Assembly: GCF_009494395.1 (NCBI RefSeq)
Contig: NZ_VZCB01000079.1
Location: forward strand, 62,001-126,000
Source: Segatella copri
GTDB lineage: Bacteria > Bacteroidota > Bacteroidia > Bacteroidales > Bacteroidaceae
DNA: 64,000 bases
Direction of reading: 5' to 3'
The position numbers were made by a program, and so were the translations under genes. The notes under the pieces are model-generated. The model was not told where the DNA came from. It searched no databases and was given only the letters and a program-made list of their open reading frames with translations. Positions 31,754 through 41,500 of the stretch are shown here, piece after piece (positions within the stretch are counted from its first letter, which is position 1; each line of letters begins with the position of its first letter).

Positions 31754-32581
31754 TTATTTCAAATGGAATACTCTTTCCACGGTTTCATTGGTTTGCTTGG
31801 CAAACTCTTCTTCGCTCACGTTGTAGGCTTTCGCCAAGGTTTTAAGAACTTCTACTACGAAGGCGCTCTCATTGCGCTTTCCGCGATATGGAACGGGAGC
31901 CATGTATGGAGAGTCGGTTTCCAAAACGATGCGGTTCATCGGAACCACGGCTGGAAGGTCTTCACGCAGATGACTGCTTTTGAAGGTAGAGACTCCACCG
32001 ATGCCCAGCACGAAGTTGTCGAACGAGAGGAGTTCCTCGGCTTCCTTCTGATTGCCGGTAAAGCAATGGAACACGCCGCCCGGCAGGTCTTTCTGATACT
32101 GTTTGAGCAGATGTACCATCTCGTTCTGCGCCTTGCGGCAATGAATCATCAATGGCAAGCGGGTATCTACCGACCACTTCACCTGCTCTTCGAAAGCCTC
32201 CAGCTGCTCATGTTCGAACTCACGGCTCCAATAGTAATCCAATCCGATTTCGCCAATGGCAATAAAGTCAGAAACCTGTGGAGAATCGCCTGCAGGATTA
32301 GCATTCCCTGTTATGCGATGTTCCTCTAATATCTTCCGGAGTTCTGCCAGCTGCTCCTTCCAGTCTTCCTTCACCTCCTCAGGGTGCAAGCCAATCATGG
32401 GATAGGCGTAGCCCGGATATTCCCGGCTCAAAGCCAGGACTGCGTGCGTGGTTTTCAAGTCGATGGCAGGCAAGAACACCTTGCCTACCCCCGCTTCACT
32501 GGCACGAGCGAAAGCCTCCGCCCTATCCTCATCAAATTCCTCCGCATCAAAATGCGTATGCGTATCTATTACTTTGAACAT
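31754..32581 (-). CDS. TatD family metal-dependent hydrolase (DNase-like)
   Basis: This 275-residue protein starts MFKVIDTHTHFD, with the metal-binding HTH (H8, H10), and carries GLHPEEV near residue 90, AIGEIGLDYYW, PLMIHCRKAQNEM, FHCFTGNQKEA and ETDSPYMAPVPYRGKRNE, all typical for TatD. Family members are 3'-5' exonucleases for DNA. It lies 84 bp after the polyprenyl synthase gene and 41 bp before GH84. Its start codon lies in a heptamer repeat run. Confidence 0.9.
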   Translation of the reverse strand: MFKVIDTHTHFDAEEFDEDRAEAFARASEAGVGKVFLPAIDLKTTHAVLALSREYPGYAYPMIGLHPEEVKEDWKEQLAELRKILEEHRITGNANPAGDSPQVSDFIAIGEIGLDYYWSREFEHEQLEAFEEQVKWSVDTRLPLMIHCRKAQNEMVHLLKQYQKDLPGGVFHCFTGNQKEAEELLSFDNFVLGIGGVSTFKSSHLREDLPAVVPMNRIVLETDSPYMAPVPYRGKRNESAFVVEVLKTLAKAYNVSEEEFAKQTNETVERVFHLK

Positions 32582-32606
32582 TGAACTTTGAACTTTGAAC
32601 TTTGAA
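32572..32606. repeat. Heptamer repeat run at the TatD start
   Basis: CTTTGAA occurs at 32572-32578, 32586-32592, 32593-32599 and 32600-32606, with a one-base variant CATTGAA at 32579-32585 that holds the TatD start codon (CAT at 32579-32581). Copy number may change by slippage. Confidence 0.7.
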
Positions 32607-32665
32607 CTTTATGATTAGTAAAGCCGATGAATTTTTCACTCTTCGTTCTTCACTCTTCACTTAAA

Positions 32666-33640
32666 TTAGTACTGGCGCTTCATCATTTTCTGAGCATACT
32701 TTGCCAACTCCTCCTTGCGCTCAGCAGGCACATTCACTGCATCCAGATACTTCTTGCTCTGCTCGAAGTAATAAGCTATCTTGTCCTGAGCCATCTTGTC
32801 AATACCAATCTCGTTGTAAAGACGGGTAACGGCAGCTACCTTTTCCTTGCGGTCGAACTCCTTGGCATCCAACCACTTCTGGAGTTCTGCACGCTGAGCG
32901 TCGTTGGCATGGTTGAAGGCATTGATGAGCATGAAGGTCTTCTTGTTGGAAGTGATATCGCCACCAATCTCCTTACCGAACACCTTGGTATCGCCATAGA
33001 CATCGAGGAAATCATCCTGCAACTGGAAAGCCAGGCCAATCTGCTCACCAAACTTATACAGGTTCTCGGCATCTTCCTCAGAAGCATCAGCCAAAACAGC
33101 ACCAATCTTCAGAGCACAAGCCAGGAGTACGCTGGTCTTGAGACGGATCATCTCGATATACTCCTCTTCCTTCACATCGTTGCGTGTCTCAAACTCCATA
33201 TCATACTGCTGTCCCTCTCCTATTTCGAGAGCGGTGGTGGTGAAGATTTTCAACACCTTGGCAAGATGCTTTTCGTCACACTGTGCCATGCGCTCATAGG
33301 CAAGAACCAGCATGCTGTCGCCCGAGAGGATGGCTGTATTGGCATCCCACTTCTTGTGAACGGTCTCGTGACCACGGCGCAGGTCGGCATTGTCCATCAG
33401 GTCATCATGGAGCAAGGTATAGTTGTGATAAGTCTCCAGGGCGATGGCATTCATCAGGATTTTCTCCGGGTCGTTCTTGAAGATGTTGTAACCCAGGAGC
33501 ATCAGGGTTGGACGGATGCGCTTGCCCCCCATAGAGAGCACATACTTTATCGGCTCATATAGCGAATATGGTTTACGGTCGTATGGCAAGTTTTCCAAGA
33601 ACTCGTTCACCATGTTTAAAATTTCATCAGCTGTCTTCAT
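32666..33640 (-). CDS. Polyprenyl diphosphate synthase
   Basis: This 324-residue protein joins isoprenyl units. The first Asp-rich motif is at D79-D83 with the RRG after it (LLHDDLMDNADLRRG); the second is D209-D213 (FQLQDDFLDVYGD). GGKRIRP at 39-44 is the substrate-binding start. The length and sequence match short to medium chain-length enzymes (farnesyl/geranylgeranyl type), but chain length cannot be told from sequence. Products feed quinone or lipid carrier synthesis. It is between the TonB-like gene and TatD, all on the minus strand. Confidence 0.9.
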   Translation of the reverse strand: MKTADEILNMVNEFLENLPYDRKPYSLYEPIKYVLSMGGKRIRPTLMLLGYNIFKNDPEKILMNAIALETYHNYTLLHDDLMDNADLRRGHETVHKKWDANTAILSGDSMLVLAYERMAQCDEKHLAKVLKIFTTTALEIGEGQQYDMEFETRNDVKEEEYIEMIRLKTSVLLACALKIGAVLADASEEDAENLYKFGEQIGLAFQLQDDFLDVYGDTKVFGKEIGGDITSNKKTFMLINAFNHANDAQRAELQKWLDAKEFDRKEKVAAVTRLYNEIGIDKMAQDKIAYYFEQSKKYLDAVNVPAERKEELAKYAQKMMKRQY

Positions 33641-33687
33641 AATAATGTATAATTTATAATGAATAATTTACAAAATAATTTATAATC

Positions 33688-34425
33688 CTATAACTGGAAT
33701 ACCACCGGAACGGCAATCATGGTACGGCATACCTTGTTTCTATCCATTCCCGGTTTCCATTTCGGCATCATCTTCATCACCCTGAGAGCCTCAGCATCAA
33801 GCACCGGATCTACCGAAGTGCTTACTCTCGTATCTGCTATACTGCCATCCTTGTTCACGATGAAGGTGATGACAACGGTTCCCTGCACCTTGTTTTTCTG
33901 CGCTGCAGAAGGATATTTCAGGTTCTTGGTGAGCCATTGCATGAATGCCGACCATCCGCCCGGAAATTCCGGAATTTTCTGCACCACTGTAAATTTGATG
34001 GGTTCTTCTGGCGTATTGTCAGAATTATCAATCGCAGTCTCAGGTGCAGCTTCCTTCACATCGGCACCTTCCACCGCTCCCGAACCGTCACCGATAACCA
34101 GTTTGCTGGTAGTGGTACTGAGTTTATCGGGCGATTTCACCATCTGCTGTTCGGTAGGTTTCACCTCCTGCGTGATGGCTTCTGATGCAGGTGCCTTCGA
34201 CATAGCCTCAGCACTCACCATGTCCTTCTGGTCGGGTGGTGTCTGCATATCCAGGTCTTGTGCCAGATCCTCAAAGTTCTCAGCCCAGTCATCTCCTCCC
34301 TGAGGTCCCTTCTGATATTGAAGTCCCACGAAGAGGAAGGTAAAAGCCAGAAGAAGCCCAAGCAGGAAAAAGGTGACCCGCTTGTCGTCCAACTGTACTT
34401 TCTTCGATTTTTTAATTTCCAACAT
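33688..34425 (-). CDS. TonB-like energy transducer
   Basis: ATG 34425 (MLEIKKSKKVQLDDKRVTFF) gives 245 residues; a longer frame to 34485 lacks support. One N-terminal membrane helix (about 20-37, FFLLGLLLAFTFLFVGLQ) is followed by a Pro/Glu-rich periplasmic linker and a C-terminal TonB domain (about 160-245) with KFPEFPGGWSAFMQWL-like start and GTVVITFIVNKDGSIAD, PVLDAEALRVMKMMPKWKPG. It carries energy from the inner membrane to outer-membrane transporters such as SusC. Confidence 0.85.
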   Translation of the reverse strand: MLEIKKSKKVQLDDKRVTFFLLGLLLAFTFLFVGLQYQKGPQGGDDWAENFEDLAQDLDMQTPPDQKDMVSAEAMSKAPASEAITQEVKPTEQQMVKSPDKLSTTTSKLVIGDGSGAVEGADVKEAAPETAIDNSDNTPEEPIKFTVVQKIPEFPGGWSAFMQWLTKNLKYPSAAQKNKVQGTVVITFIVNKDGSIADTRVSTSVDPVLDAEALRVMKMMPKWKPGMDRNKVCRTMIAVPVVFQL

Positions 34426-34557
34426 TCTTCTATTTCTATCTAGTCTGCAGCCCCACTTCCCCATTTTTAGGAGCAGAAACTGCAATATTTCACTATCAAT
34501 TCCGTTCTTTTCTACGAAAACAATGCAAATTTACTGTATATTCTTGAAAAAAGCTGT

Positions 34558-34565
34558 ATCTTTGC
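34558..34565 (+). promoter_or_regulatory. -7 box upstream of porQ
   Basis: TATCTTTG lies 20 bases before the ATG at 34586, so the leader would be short. The TonB-like gene reads away on the other strand. A clear -33 box is not seen. Confidence 0.6.
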
Positions 34566-34585
34566 CAAAGATTTATAGAATTTAA

Positions 34586-35536
34586 ATGAAAAAAATAGTT
34601 TTTTCCCTCGTATTGACGCTTTTTGCGGCTTTTATGAACGCTCAGGAGAGCCAAACGAGTTATAACTTTCTGCGCTTACCGGTCAGTGCACATGCCGCAG
34701 CCCTCGGAGGCGATAACATCACCTTGATAGAAGATGATGAAGCCCTCGTATTTCATAATCCGGCGCTGCTGTCGTCGGTGAGCGATAAGACCATCAACCT
34801 CAACTACATGAATTACATGTCGGGGGTGAACGTGGCATCGGCTTCCTTCAACCGCATCGTGAAGGAAAAGGCATCATGGGCGGTGTCGGCTCAATACATC
34901 GACTATGGTAAGATGAAACAGACGGATGAGAACAACATCGAGATGGGCGAATTCTCGGCAAAGGACATTGCGCTTGCGGGCCATTTCTCCTATATGCTTG
35001 CCCAGAATCTCGCAGGTGGTATCTCTGCCAGATTCATCACCTCCTATATCGGTGATTACAACTCCATCGCCATGGGCGTAGACCTGGGTTTGAACTATTA
35101 CGACCCGGAGCAGGACCTTTCTATCTCTGCCGTTGCCAAGAACCTGGGTGGACAGCTCAAGGCGTATGATGAGGAATATGAGAAGATGCCGATAGACCTG
35201 CAGGTGGGAGCCACCAAACGGTTTGAGAGCACCCCGTTCCGCATTTCTGCCACCCTGGTGAATCTGAACCATTGGGACAGCGGACTGAAGAACCATCTTG
35301 TGGTGGGAGCAGAACTTCTCCTGGGCGAGAGTCTGTGGCTGGGAGCAGGATATAATGCCCGCCGTGCCGACGAGATGACGATTTCTACAGGCGAGGAGAA
35401 CGAGGAGAGCAGTCATGGAGCCGGATGGTCATTCGGTGGAGGCATCAACCTGAAGCGCTTCCAGCTGAATGTGACCTATGGCAAATATCACGTCAGCAGC
35501 AACAGTCTGGTGCTGAGTGTGAATTATAAATTGTAA
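34586..35536 (+). CDS. porQ: Type IX secretion system PorQ-like protein
   Basis: This 316-residue protein has a signal peptide (MKKIVFSLVLTLFAAFMNAQ), the NFLRLPVSAHAAALGGDNITL start typical of PorQ, and then beta-barrel-like strands up to the C-terminal SLVLSVNYKL, which ends in an aromatic/Leu pattern. In PorV/PorQ-type proteins this outer-membrane barrel works with the type IX secretion machinery. The cmk gene follows 27 bp later, probably in the same transcript. Confidence 0.8.
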   Translation: MKKIVFSLVLTLFAAFMNAQESQTSYNFLRLPVSAHAAALGGDNITLIEDDEALVFHNPALLSSVSDKTINLNYMNYMSGVNVASASFNRIVKEKASWAVSAQYIDYGKMKQTDENNIEMGEFSAKDIALAGHFSYMLAQNLAGGISARFITSYIGDYNSIAMGVDLGLNYYDPEQDLSISAVAKNLGGQLKAYDEEYEKMPIDLQVGATKRFESTPFRISATLVNLNHWDSGLKNHLVVGAELLLGESLWLGAGYNARRADEMTISTGEENEESSHGAGWSFGGGINLKRFQLNVTYGKYHVSSNSLVLSVNYKL

Positions 35537-35563
35537 ATTATAAATTATAAATCAGTTCGAAAT

Positions 35564-36256
35564 ATGAAGAAGATAACAATAGCAATTGATGGTTATTCAT
35601 CATGTGGCAAGAGTACCATGGCTAAGGACCTTGCCAAGGAGATTGGATATGTGTATGTAGATACAGGCGCCATGTACCGTTCTGTTACGCTCTACGCCTT
35701 GAGAAACAAGCTGTTTGATGCAGAGGGCAATGTCAAGGTAGATGAGCTGGAGAAGAAGATGCCTGAAATTCACATCTCGTTCAAGTTTAATGAAGCTACC
35801 GGTCACCCGGACTGTTATCTCAATGGCGAACTCGTAGAGAAGGAGATTCGCTCATTGGAGGTTTCCAGCCACGTGAGTCCGATTGCCGCCATCCCATTCG
35901 TCAGAGAGGCTTTGGTGGCACAGCAGAAGAAGATGGGTGAAGACAAGGGCATCGTGATGGACGGCCGCGACATCGGCACCACCGTTTTCCCTGACGCAGA
36001 ACTCAAGATATTCGTCACCGCCAGCTCCCAGGTGAGAGCACAGCGCCGATATGATGAGCTGCAGGAGAAGGGAATGCCAGCTGATTTCGAGGACATCCTG
36101 AAAAACGTGGAAGAGCGCGACTACATCGATACCCATCGAGAGACTTCTCCTCTGCGCCAGGCAGAAGATGCCATCGTTCTCGACAACAGCCAGCTGACCA
36201 TCCCTCAGCAGAAGGCATGGCTCATGAAACAGTATCAGAAAGCCATCAAGGCATAG
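35564..36256 (+). CDS. cmk: Cytidylate kinase
   Basis: This 230-residue enzyme turns CMP/dCMP into the diphosphates. The P-loop is GYSSCGKST (10-18), followed by [36 protein letters not shown] and [20 protein letters not shown] are family marks for nucleotide and CMP binding. It lies behind porQ and is probably co-transcribed. Length is normal. Confidence 0.95.
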   Translation: MKKITIAIDGYSSCGKSTMAKDLAKEIGYVYVDTGAMYRSVTLYALRNKLFDAEGNVKVDELEKKMPEIHISFKFNEATGHPDCYLNGELVEKEIRSLEVSSHVSPIAAIPFVREALVAQQKKMGEDKGIVMDGRDIGTTVFPDAELKIFVTASSQVRAQRRYDELQEKGMPADFEDILKNVEERDYIDTHRETSPLRQAEDAIVLDNSQLTIPQQKAWLMKQYQKAIKA

Positions 36257-36346
36257 GTGTTTGCAAAAATAAGTTAAAATAAAATAATTTAACGAGAAAA
36301 TAGAATTATTCATTGACACTACCTTGCAAAAAAAGCAATGATTTAT

Positions 36347-36463
36347 TATCTTTGCAGCACTATTTAAAGGTAGTAATGATATAGATTATAAATTTTGAGT
36401 TAATTACTGTTTTTTGAAGGTGGTAAGTCTTCGGGAGAAGATTTACCACTTGTTTTGTTTTTA
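36347..36463 (+). ncRNA. Small RNA candidate between cmk and ispH
   Basis: TATCTTTG (36347-36354) with TTG 20 bases upstream (36324-36326) forms a good Bacteroidetes promoter. About 100 bases later GTGGTAA-GTCTTC pairs with GAAGAT-TTACCAC (36421-36450 region, one G-T pair), followed by a T-rich run. Between them no plus-strand gene exists. It may be a small RNA of about 100 bases or an end of a leader. Confidence 0.45.
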
Positions 36464-36479
36464 TACATTCCAGAATTCC

Positions 36480-36513
36480 AAGAGATTACCCCTGAATTCA
36501 AAGAGATTACCCC
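36480..36513. repeat. Tandem duplication at the ispH 3' end
   Basis: AAGAGATTACCCC occurs at 36480-36492 and again at 36501-36513, with the GAATTC that follows also repeated (period about 21). The real stop is in the second copy. Confidence 0.7.
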
Positions 36514-37385
36514 TTGAATTCATTGATAATCTTTTCCTTACATTCTTCCATCAGCCATTTGGGAGTACTTGTGGCACCACAGATGCCCACGGTATTGACG
36601 CCCTGGAACCATGCCATGTCTATTTCGTCAGCACTCTCTATCTGATAGCTGTTGTCATTCACGCTCTTGCATTCCTTGAAGAGCACCTTACCGTTGCTAC
36701 TCTTTCTGCCGCTCACGAAGAGCACCACATCATGCTTGCTGGCAAAGATGGCGATATTCGGCATGCGGTTAGCCACCTGTCGGCAGATGGTATCAAAGCT
36801 CTTGAAGGTAGCACCTTCCACGATATGCGCCTGGCAGTATTCGATGATGCGATGGAACTCTTCCAGGCTCTTGGTGGTCTGAGAATAGAGATAGATGTCC
36901 TTGGAGAAATCCAGCCTTCCTATCTCCCTCAGATGTTCCACATCCTCCAGCTTCTCTACCACGAGAGCGTGACTCTGGGTCTGTCCTACCAAACCCAGAA
37001 CTTCGGCATGTCCCTTCTTTCCGAAGATGACAATCTGCGCCTCCGGATTGTTGACATACTGCTTCTTGATGCGTCGCTGCAACTGCAGTACCACAGGGCA
37101 GGTGGCATCAATGATTTCAATGTTGTTGCGCTCGGCAAGGGCATAGGTCTCAGGTGGTTCTCCATGGGCACGAAGCAATACCTTCACGCCATGCAGCTCC
37201 TCCATCTGCTCGTGGTCGATGGTGATGAGTCCTGCTTCATGCAGTCGTTCCACCTCCATACCGTTATGCACGATATCTCCCAGGCAGTAGAGTTTACTGC
37301 CTTTCTCCAACTCTTCTTCAGCTTTCTTGATGGCAGTGGTCACGCCGAAGCAGAAACCACTGCCGTTATCTATTTCTATCTGCAC
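36507..37385 (-). CDS. ispH: 4-hydroxy-3-methylbut-2-enyl diphosphate reductase
   Basis: This 292-residue iron-sulphur enzyme makes the isoprenoid precursors IPP and DMAPP at the end of the MEP pathway. The three cluster cysteines are C12 (GFCFGV), C96 (DATCPVV) and C201 (FDTICRQVANR), with H40 (GDIVHN) and H74 (RAHGEPPE) for substrate. It lies head-to-head in opposite sense to cmk. Length is typical and the gene is complete. A short tandem duplication overlaps its 3' end. Confidence 0.95.
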   Translation of the reverse strand: MQIEIDNGSGFCFGVTTAIKKAEEELEKGSKLYCLGDIVHNGMEVERLHEAGLITIDHEQMEELHGVKVLLRAHGEPPETYALAERNNIEIIDATCPVVLQLQRRIKKQYVNNPEAQIVIFGKKGHAEVLGLVGQTQSHALVVEKLEDVEHLREIGRLDFSKDIYLYSQTTKSLEEFHRIIEYCQAHIVEGATFKSFDTICRQVANRMPNIAIFASKHDVVLFVSGRKSSNGKVLFKECKSVNDNSYQIESADEIDMAWFQGVNTVGICGATSTPKWLMEECKEKIINEFKG

Positions 37386-37447
37386 GGTTTATTTCAATTT
37401 ATAATTTATAATGTATAATGTATTCATTGTACATTATTCATTGTACA

Positions 37448-38512
37448 TTATTTAACATGAATCTTCACTACCACCTTTGCCTGGTCAGGATCATTCGTAA
37501 TCATGAGGATACGAGGGGTCTTCACACGCGATTTCTTCAGTTCGGCAGCCACTGCCGTCACCTTCATCTTCACGGTTTCTCCCGGCTGAATCTTGCTCTT
37601 CTTCAAACTTACCTGCAAGCCCATGGTAAACATCTGCATGCTTCTGATGTCGAGTTCCGACTTACCCTTGTTGGTGAGGGTGATAAGTCCCTTCAGCTTC
37701 TTCTTGCCGTTGAAGCTGCCGAGGTTCAGTTCCGTTGCCGATATTTCCAACTTCGGAGCCTTTGCCTTCTGCTCGGCTGTCAACTTGTCAAAGTCAGGAA
37801 GGAGGACAGCAGAAACCACGATTTCCTTCTCTGGGGCAATCTTGTCGCCAGGACGCTCGCCCAGATAGATGGAAGTCTGGTTCAGTCCCAGGTCACGCAG
37901 CTTCTTGGAATCCAAGCCCAATACGACGACGGCAGAATGATGAGGAGCCACCTTGGATGGAGATACCTGTGCCTGGAGATAATTAGGCAGATGCATCACC
38001 ACCGGTTCCATCACGCGGTCGGTAGGATTGAAGATGTGGATGCGCTGCACCGGACGGTCGCCACGGTTTACGTCATCAAACTCCACTTCCTGGACATCCG
38101 ACTTGATGTCACCCAGAAGCTGGTCGTAAGAACCTGCGAAGTCTACCACGCTGCCCACCACCTTGCCTCTCATCATGACGATGAAAGGTTCGTCAGAGGC
38201 ATTGCTGTAGAGGCATATCTGCTTCATGAAGGTACCCACCTGCTTGGAGTCATAGACAGCCTTGACCGTGAAGGTCTCGCCTGCTGCGATACTCTTCTTA
38301 GGATATTCCACGGATGTACAACCGCAGCTCTTCAATACATTGTTAATCACCAAAGGCTTGTGGCCTTCGTTCTTCATCACGAACTCAGCAGTTACGGGCT
38401 TGCGGAACAACACCTGTCCGCAGTCCACCACCTCGTGCTGGGTTGTAATCTTCTGTGCTGATGCCGGCAGCGCCAACAGCGCTGAGAGCATCCATATATT
38501 CATCCGTTTCAT
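37448..38512 (-). CDS. DUF1573 domain protein (secreted)
   Basis: This 354-residue protein has a signal peptide (MKRMNIWMLSALLALPASAQ), then a DUF1573 region (CGQVLFRKPVTAEFVMKNEGHKPLVINNVLKSCGCTSVEYPK), with the conserved CGC. Further Ig-like repeats follow (IKLEISATELNLGSFNGKKKLKGLITLTNKGKSEL, and VKMKVTAVAAELKKS). It is probably a periplasmic or surface protein of Bacteroidales with beta-sandwich folds. Function is not known for this family. It lies behind the large macroglobulin gene. Confidence 0.75.
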   Translation of the reverse strand: MKRMNIWMLSALLALPASAQKITTQHEVVDCGQVLFRKPVTAEFVMKNEGHKPLVINNVLKSCGCTSVEYPKKSIAAGETFTVKAVYDSKQVGTFMKQICLYSNASDEPFIVMMRGKVVGSVVDFAGSYDQLLGDIKSDVQEVEFDDVNRGDRPVQRIHIFNPTDRVMEPVVMHLPNYLQAQVSPSKVAPHHSAVVVLGLDSKKLRDLGLNQTSIYLGERPGDKIAPEKEIVVSAVLLPDFDKLTAEQKAKAPKLEISATELNLGSFNGKKKLKGLITLTNKGKSELDIRSMQMFTMGLQVSLKKSKIQPGETVKMKVTAVAAELKKSRVKTPRILMITNDPDQAKVVVKIHVK

Positions 38513-38553
38513 ACTATTCTATTTTAAATTATCAATCTATAAACTTTTTACAA

Positions 38554-41500
38554 TCAATTATTAACTTTCAATTCATAAGCCTCTGTGCGGCCACCAAACT
38601 CCGGACTGTAAGTGCACTGTACGGTGCAAGTTCCACTCTGATAGTCGCCCTTTCTATCCACGTAATACTCCATTTCTACGATGTGCTTACCTTTAGATAA
38701 ACGATCGAAATAGAAATTTGTTGCATGATCTCTTGGAGAAACATAGCAGCCTATGCCCCACTGATAACCGCTCAACTGGTTGACCGGTTCCAGACATGCC
38801 GCACGCTTATCCGTAATCTGCACAAAGTCGTAGTCGCGGTCGGCGGTGATGATGAGCGTTACCTTCACCTTCTCGCCTACCTTCGCCTGCGCCTTGCCCT
38901 TGCTCTCAGATTCGGCAGGAACGATGACACGGCGCACCTTGATGCCCGACTCCATAGAACCGATTTCGCTGATAGGCTGCTTAAACTCTGCATAGACGGC
39001 TCCCCAGCTGGTATAATCGCTCTTTTTGTCGATACTCAGCTTAGATGCCTTGCCCGGTCTTTCGGTCTTCACATAGCCCAAAGTAGTGGAATCCTGCGGC
39101 ATCGGCAGCAGCTTGCCATCCAGTTTCAGAACGGCATTCTCAGCCTTTCTGTTCCAGTTGCCTTCATTGCCCTTCATAAAGGCATAGACGGCATCCACGG
39201 TGTTCACCGGCGTATCCCAAACCTGGGTACGCTTCGACATCAGAAGCCAGTGCTGCATCTCCTCGATGGTCTGCTGTTTGCTAATAGCAAACGATGCTGA
39301 TGAAATAGCAGCTATTGACTGAGCATCCAAAGCCTGTAGAGCCTCGATGGCAGCCACCTCTGTCGGAATCTTATAGTTTCTCCAACTATAGTACGCCTTG
39401 CGAGTATCATAATATCTGCCCATATCCTCACGATAGACTGAATATTCCTCCATGCTCTTCAAGTAGTCGGCAGCCGTCTTGTAATCGTAGTTTAGGGCGA
39501 GTATCACAGCAGCCTTCGCCTTGCCATAGATGGTCAACGAACGGGTCATCTTCTTCAGTTTTCCGAGGAGATAATCCATGTCATTCAAAGCAGGAGCTTT
39601 GAGTTTCACACAAGTCCCATCCATTGCGACAATATAGAGATAATGCAAAGCCACCTCGCTTGGCGTAGCCTGGTAAGCCTCGCCCTTCTTGCCATTGCGA
39701 GCGGCTTTCTGCGCAGCCTTTGCCTCATCCTCCTTCATCGCCTTCACCTCACGAGCCGTTTGCTGACGCAGATAGTCGATTGCTCCCGAAAGCATACTTG
39801 CGGTAGAGGATTGTCTGCCCACGATGGCATTGAGACGAACCATCATCTCTGCCACAGCCGTGGTCATATATCTGCTGCCGCTCATGCCCTTCCACCAAGA
39901 GAAGGAACCATCCTTGTTTTGGAGTTTCTTCAGGAGAGCGACATACTTGTTCACCTTCTTTTCCAAGGTATCAGAAGCCGATGTCAAGCCCGAAGCATCG
40001 TCGATGTCCTTGGCATTCACGTTCAAGGTCTTCTGGACATGGCGGCTCACGGTGTTGGCATAGATGGCAGCCATCAAGGAGAGTGCATCCTCCTCGGTAG
40101 GATTACTGATAGCTGGCAGCGCCTTCACCATCAGCCAACTTGGGTTATTGGTGTACTCGATGGTTACCTTTGCCTCTTCAGCGCCCTTCGCCTGCTTGCC
40201 CTCCTTGTTCAGGAAGAGTTTGCTCAGGTCGAAGTTCTGCTCACCCTTCTGATGCAGGGTGATAGGCAGGGTGTTCACCACGAGTTCACGGTTGCTCAAA
40301 ACCGGCAGATAGTGCTGCTCGCCATCGCTGTAGCCATTACCGGCAGCCACCACCTTATTAATATATACACCTTCTTTCAGTCCCTGGACATCAAAGGAGA
40401 TGGTAGCAGAGCCCTCAGCATCGATGCTGTAGTTCTGCGTCTTCTGCCAAACCACCTTGTTGGTCTCCGGGTCGAGAATCTGCATACGGGTGTTGCCGCT
40501 CACCTTCTTGTCGGAAGTATTGAAGAGTTTCACCACGATAATTGCCTTATCGCCCTCACGAAGGAAGCGAGGCATGTTAGGCTGTACCATCACGGTCTTC
40601 TGAGCCACAGCCTCATCCACCAGCAAACCGTTGCGCATCTCCTTGTCATGAGCCAATCCCATGAACTTCCAGGTAGTCACGCTCTCCGGCAGGGTAAATC
40701 TGATGGCTACGTTGCCATTGTTGTCGCTCTCCAAGGCAGGATAGAAGAAGGCGGTCTCGTTCATATTCTCACGCACCTGAACATGGTTGAGTGCCGCTTC
40801 ATCGGCAGAAGAAAGAACCTTATTAGATCCTCCACCTCCAAATTCTTCATGCATCACCATTTTTTCCTTCAAAACCAGGTCCATCTCAGAAAGCAAAGGC
40901 TTCGAAGAAGCAGCTCCGAAACGGGTCATCTTAGAACCACGAATTCTCATGACTTTCGCCTCATCTCGAACCAGCTCGTCTTTCTGTATACGAACAGCCT
41001 CAACGGTTCCGCCAGAAGAACGTTCCAACTTGCTCAGTTCCACCGCCTGCATATAAGCATAATAGCTAAAGAATTTGCCATCAAACTTATCCACATCCAA
41101 TTGCTTCTCGTCATAAAACTTGGTAGGATAGATACCCAGCAAATCCATCGTATAATATTTCAGATTGCTCCGCCAATAGCAGCTTGGCAACCACTGGCTG
41201 AATCCCAGCGACATTCTCCAGCTATGCTCAGCCAACTGGTCGAGCGACTTGTCATAGAGCACACTCATCAGCTGTGCCTTGGCTGGTTTGCCGTCAGGAG
41301 TGGTAATCTGCAAGGTCCACTTCTCCTTCTGTCCCGGAGTGAGACGGTCGCGGAAAGTCTTCCAGGCGATGTTCAGCTTCTTCTCCGGCAGAGGACGTGC
41401 GATATTGATGGTTCGAGCATAGCATTCTCCGTTCTTCACGAAACTATAGTTGATGACCACGCCCGACGCATATTCCTCCTTGTAGGTGAATGGCAGGGTC

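Noticed and set aside
36414-37418. 334-codon plus-strand frame as the product of the 36347 promoter
   Set aside because: It runs antisense through ispH, and a terminator-like hairpin at about 36420-36450 lies at its start.
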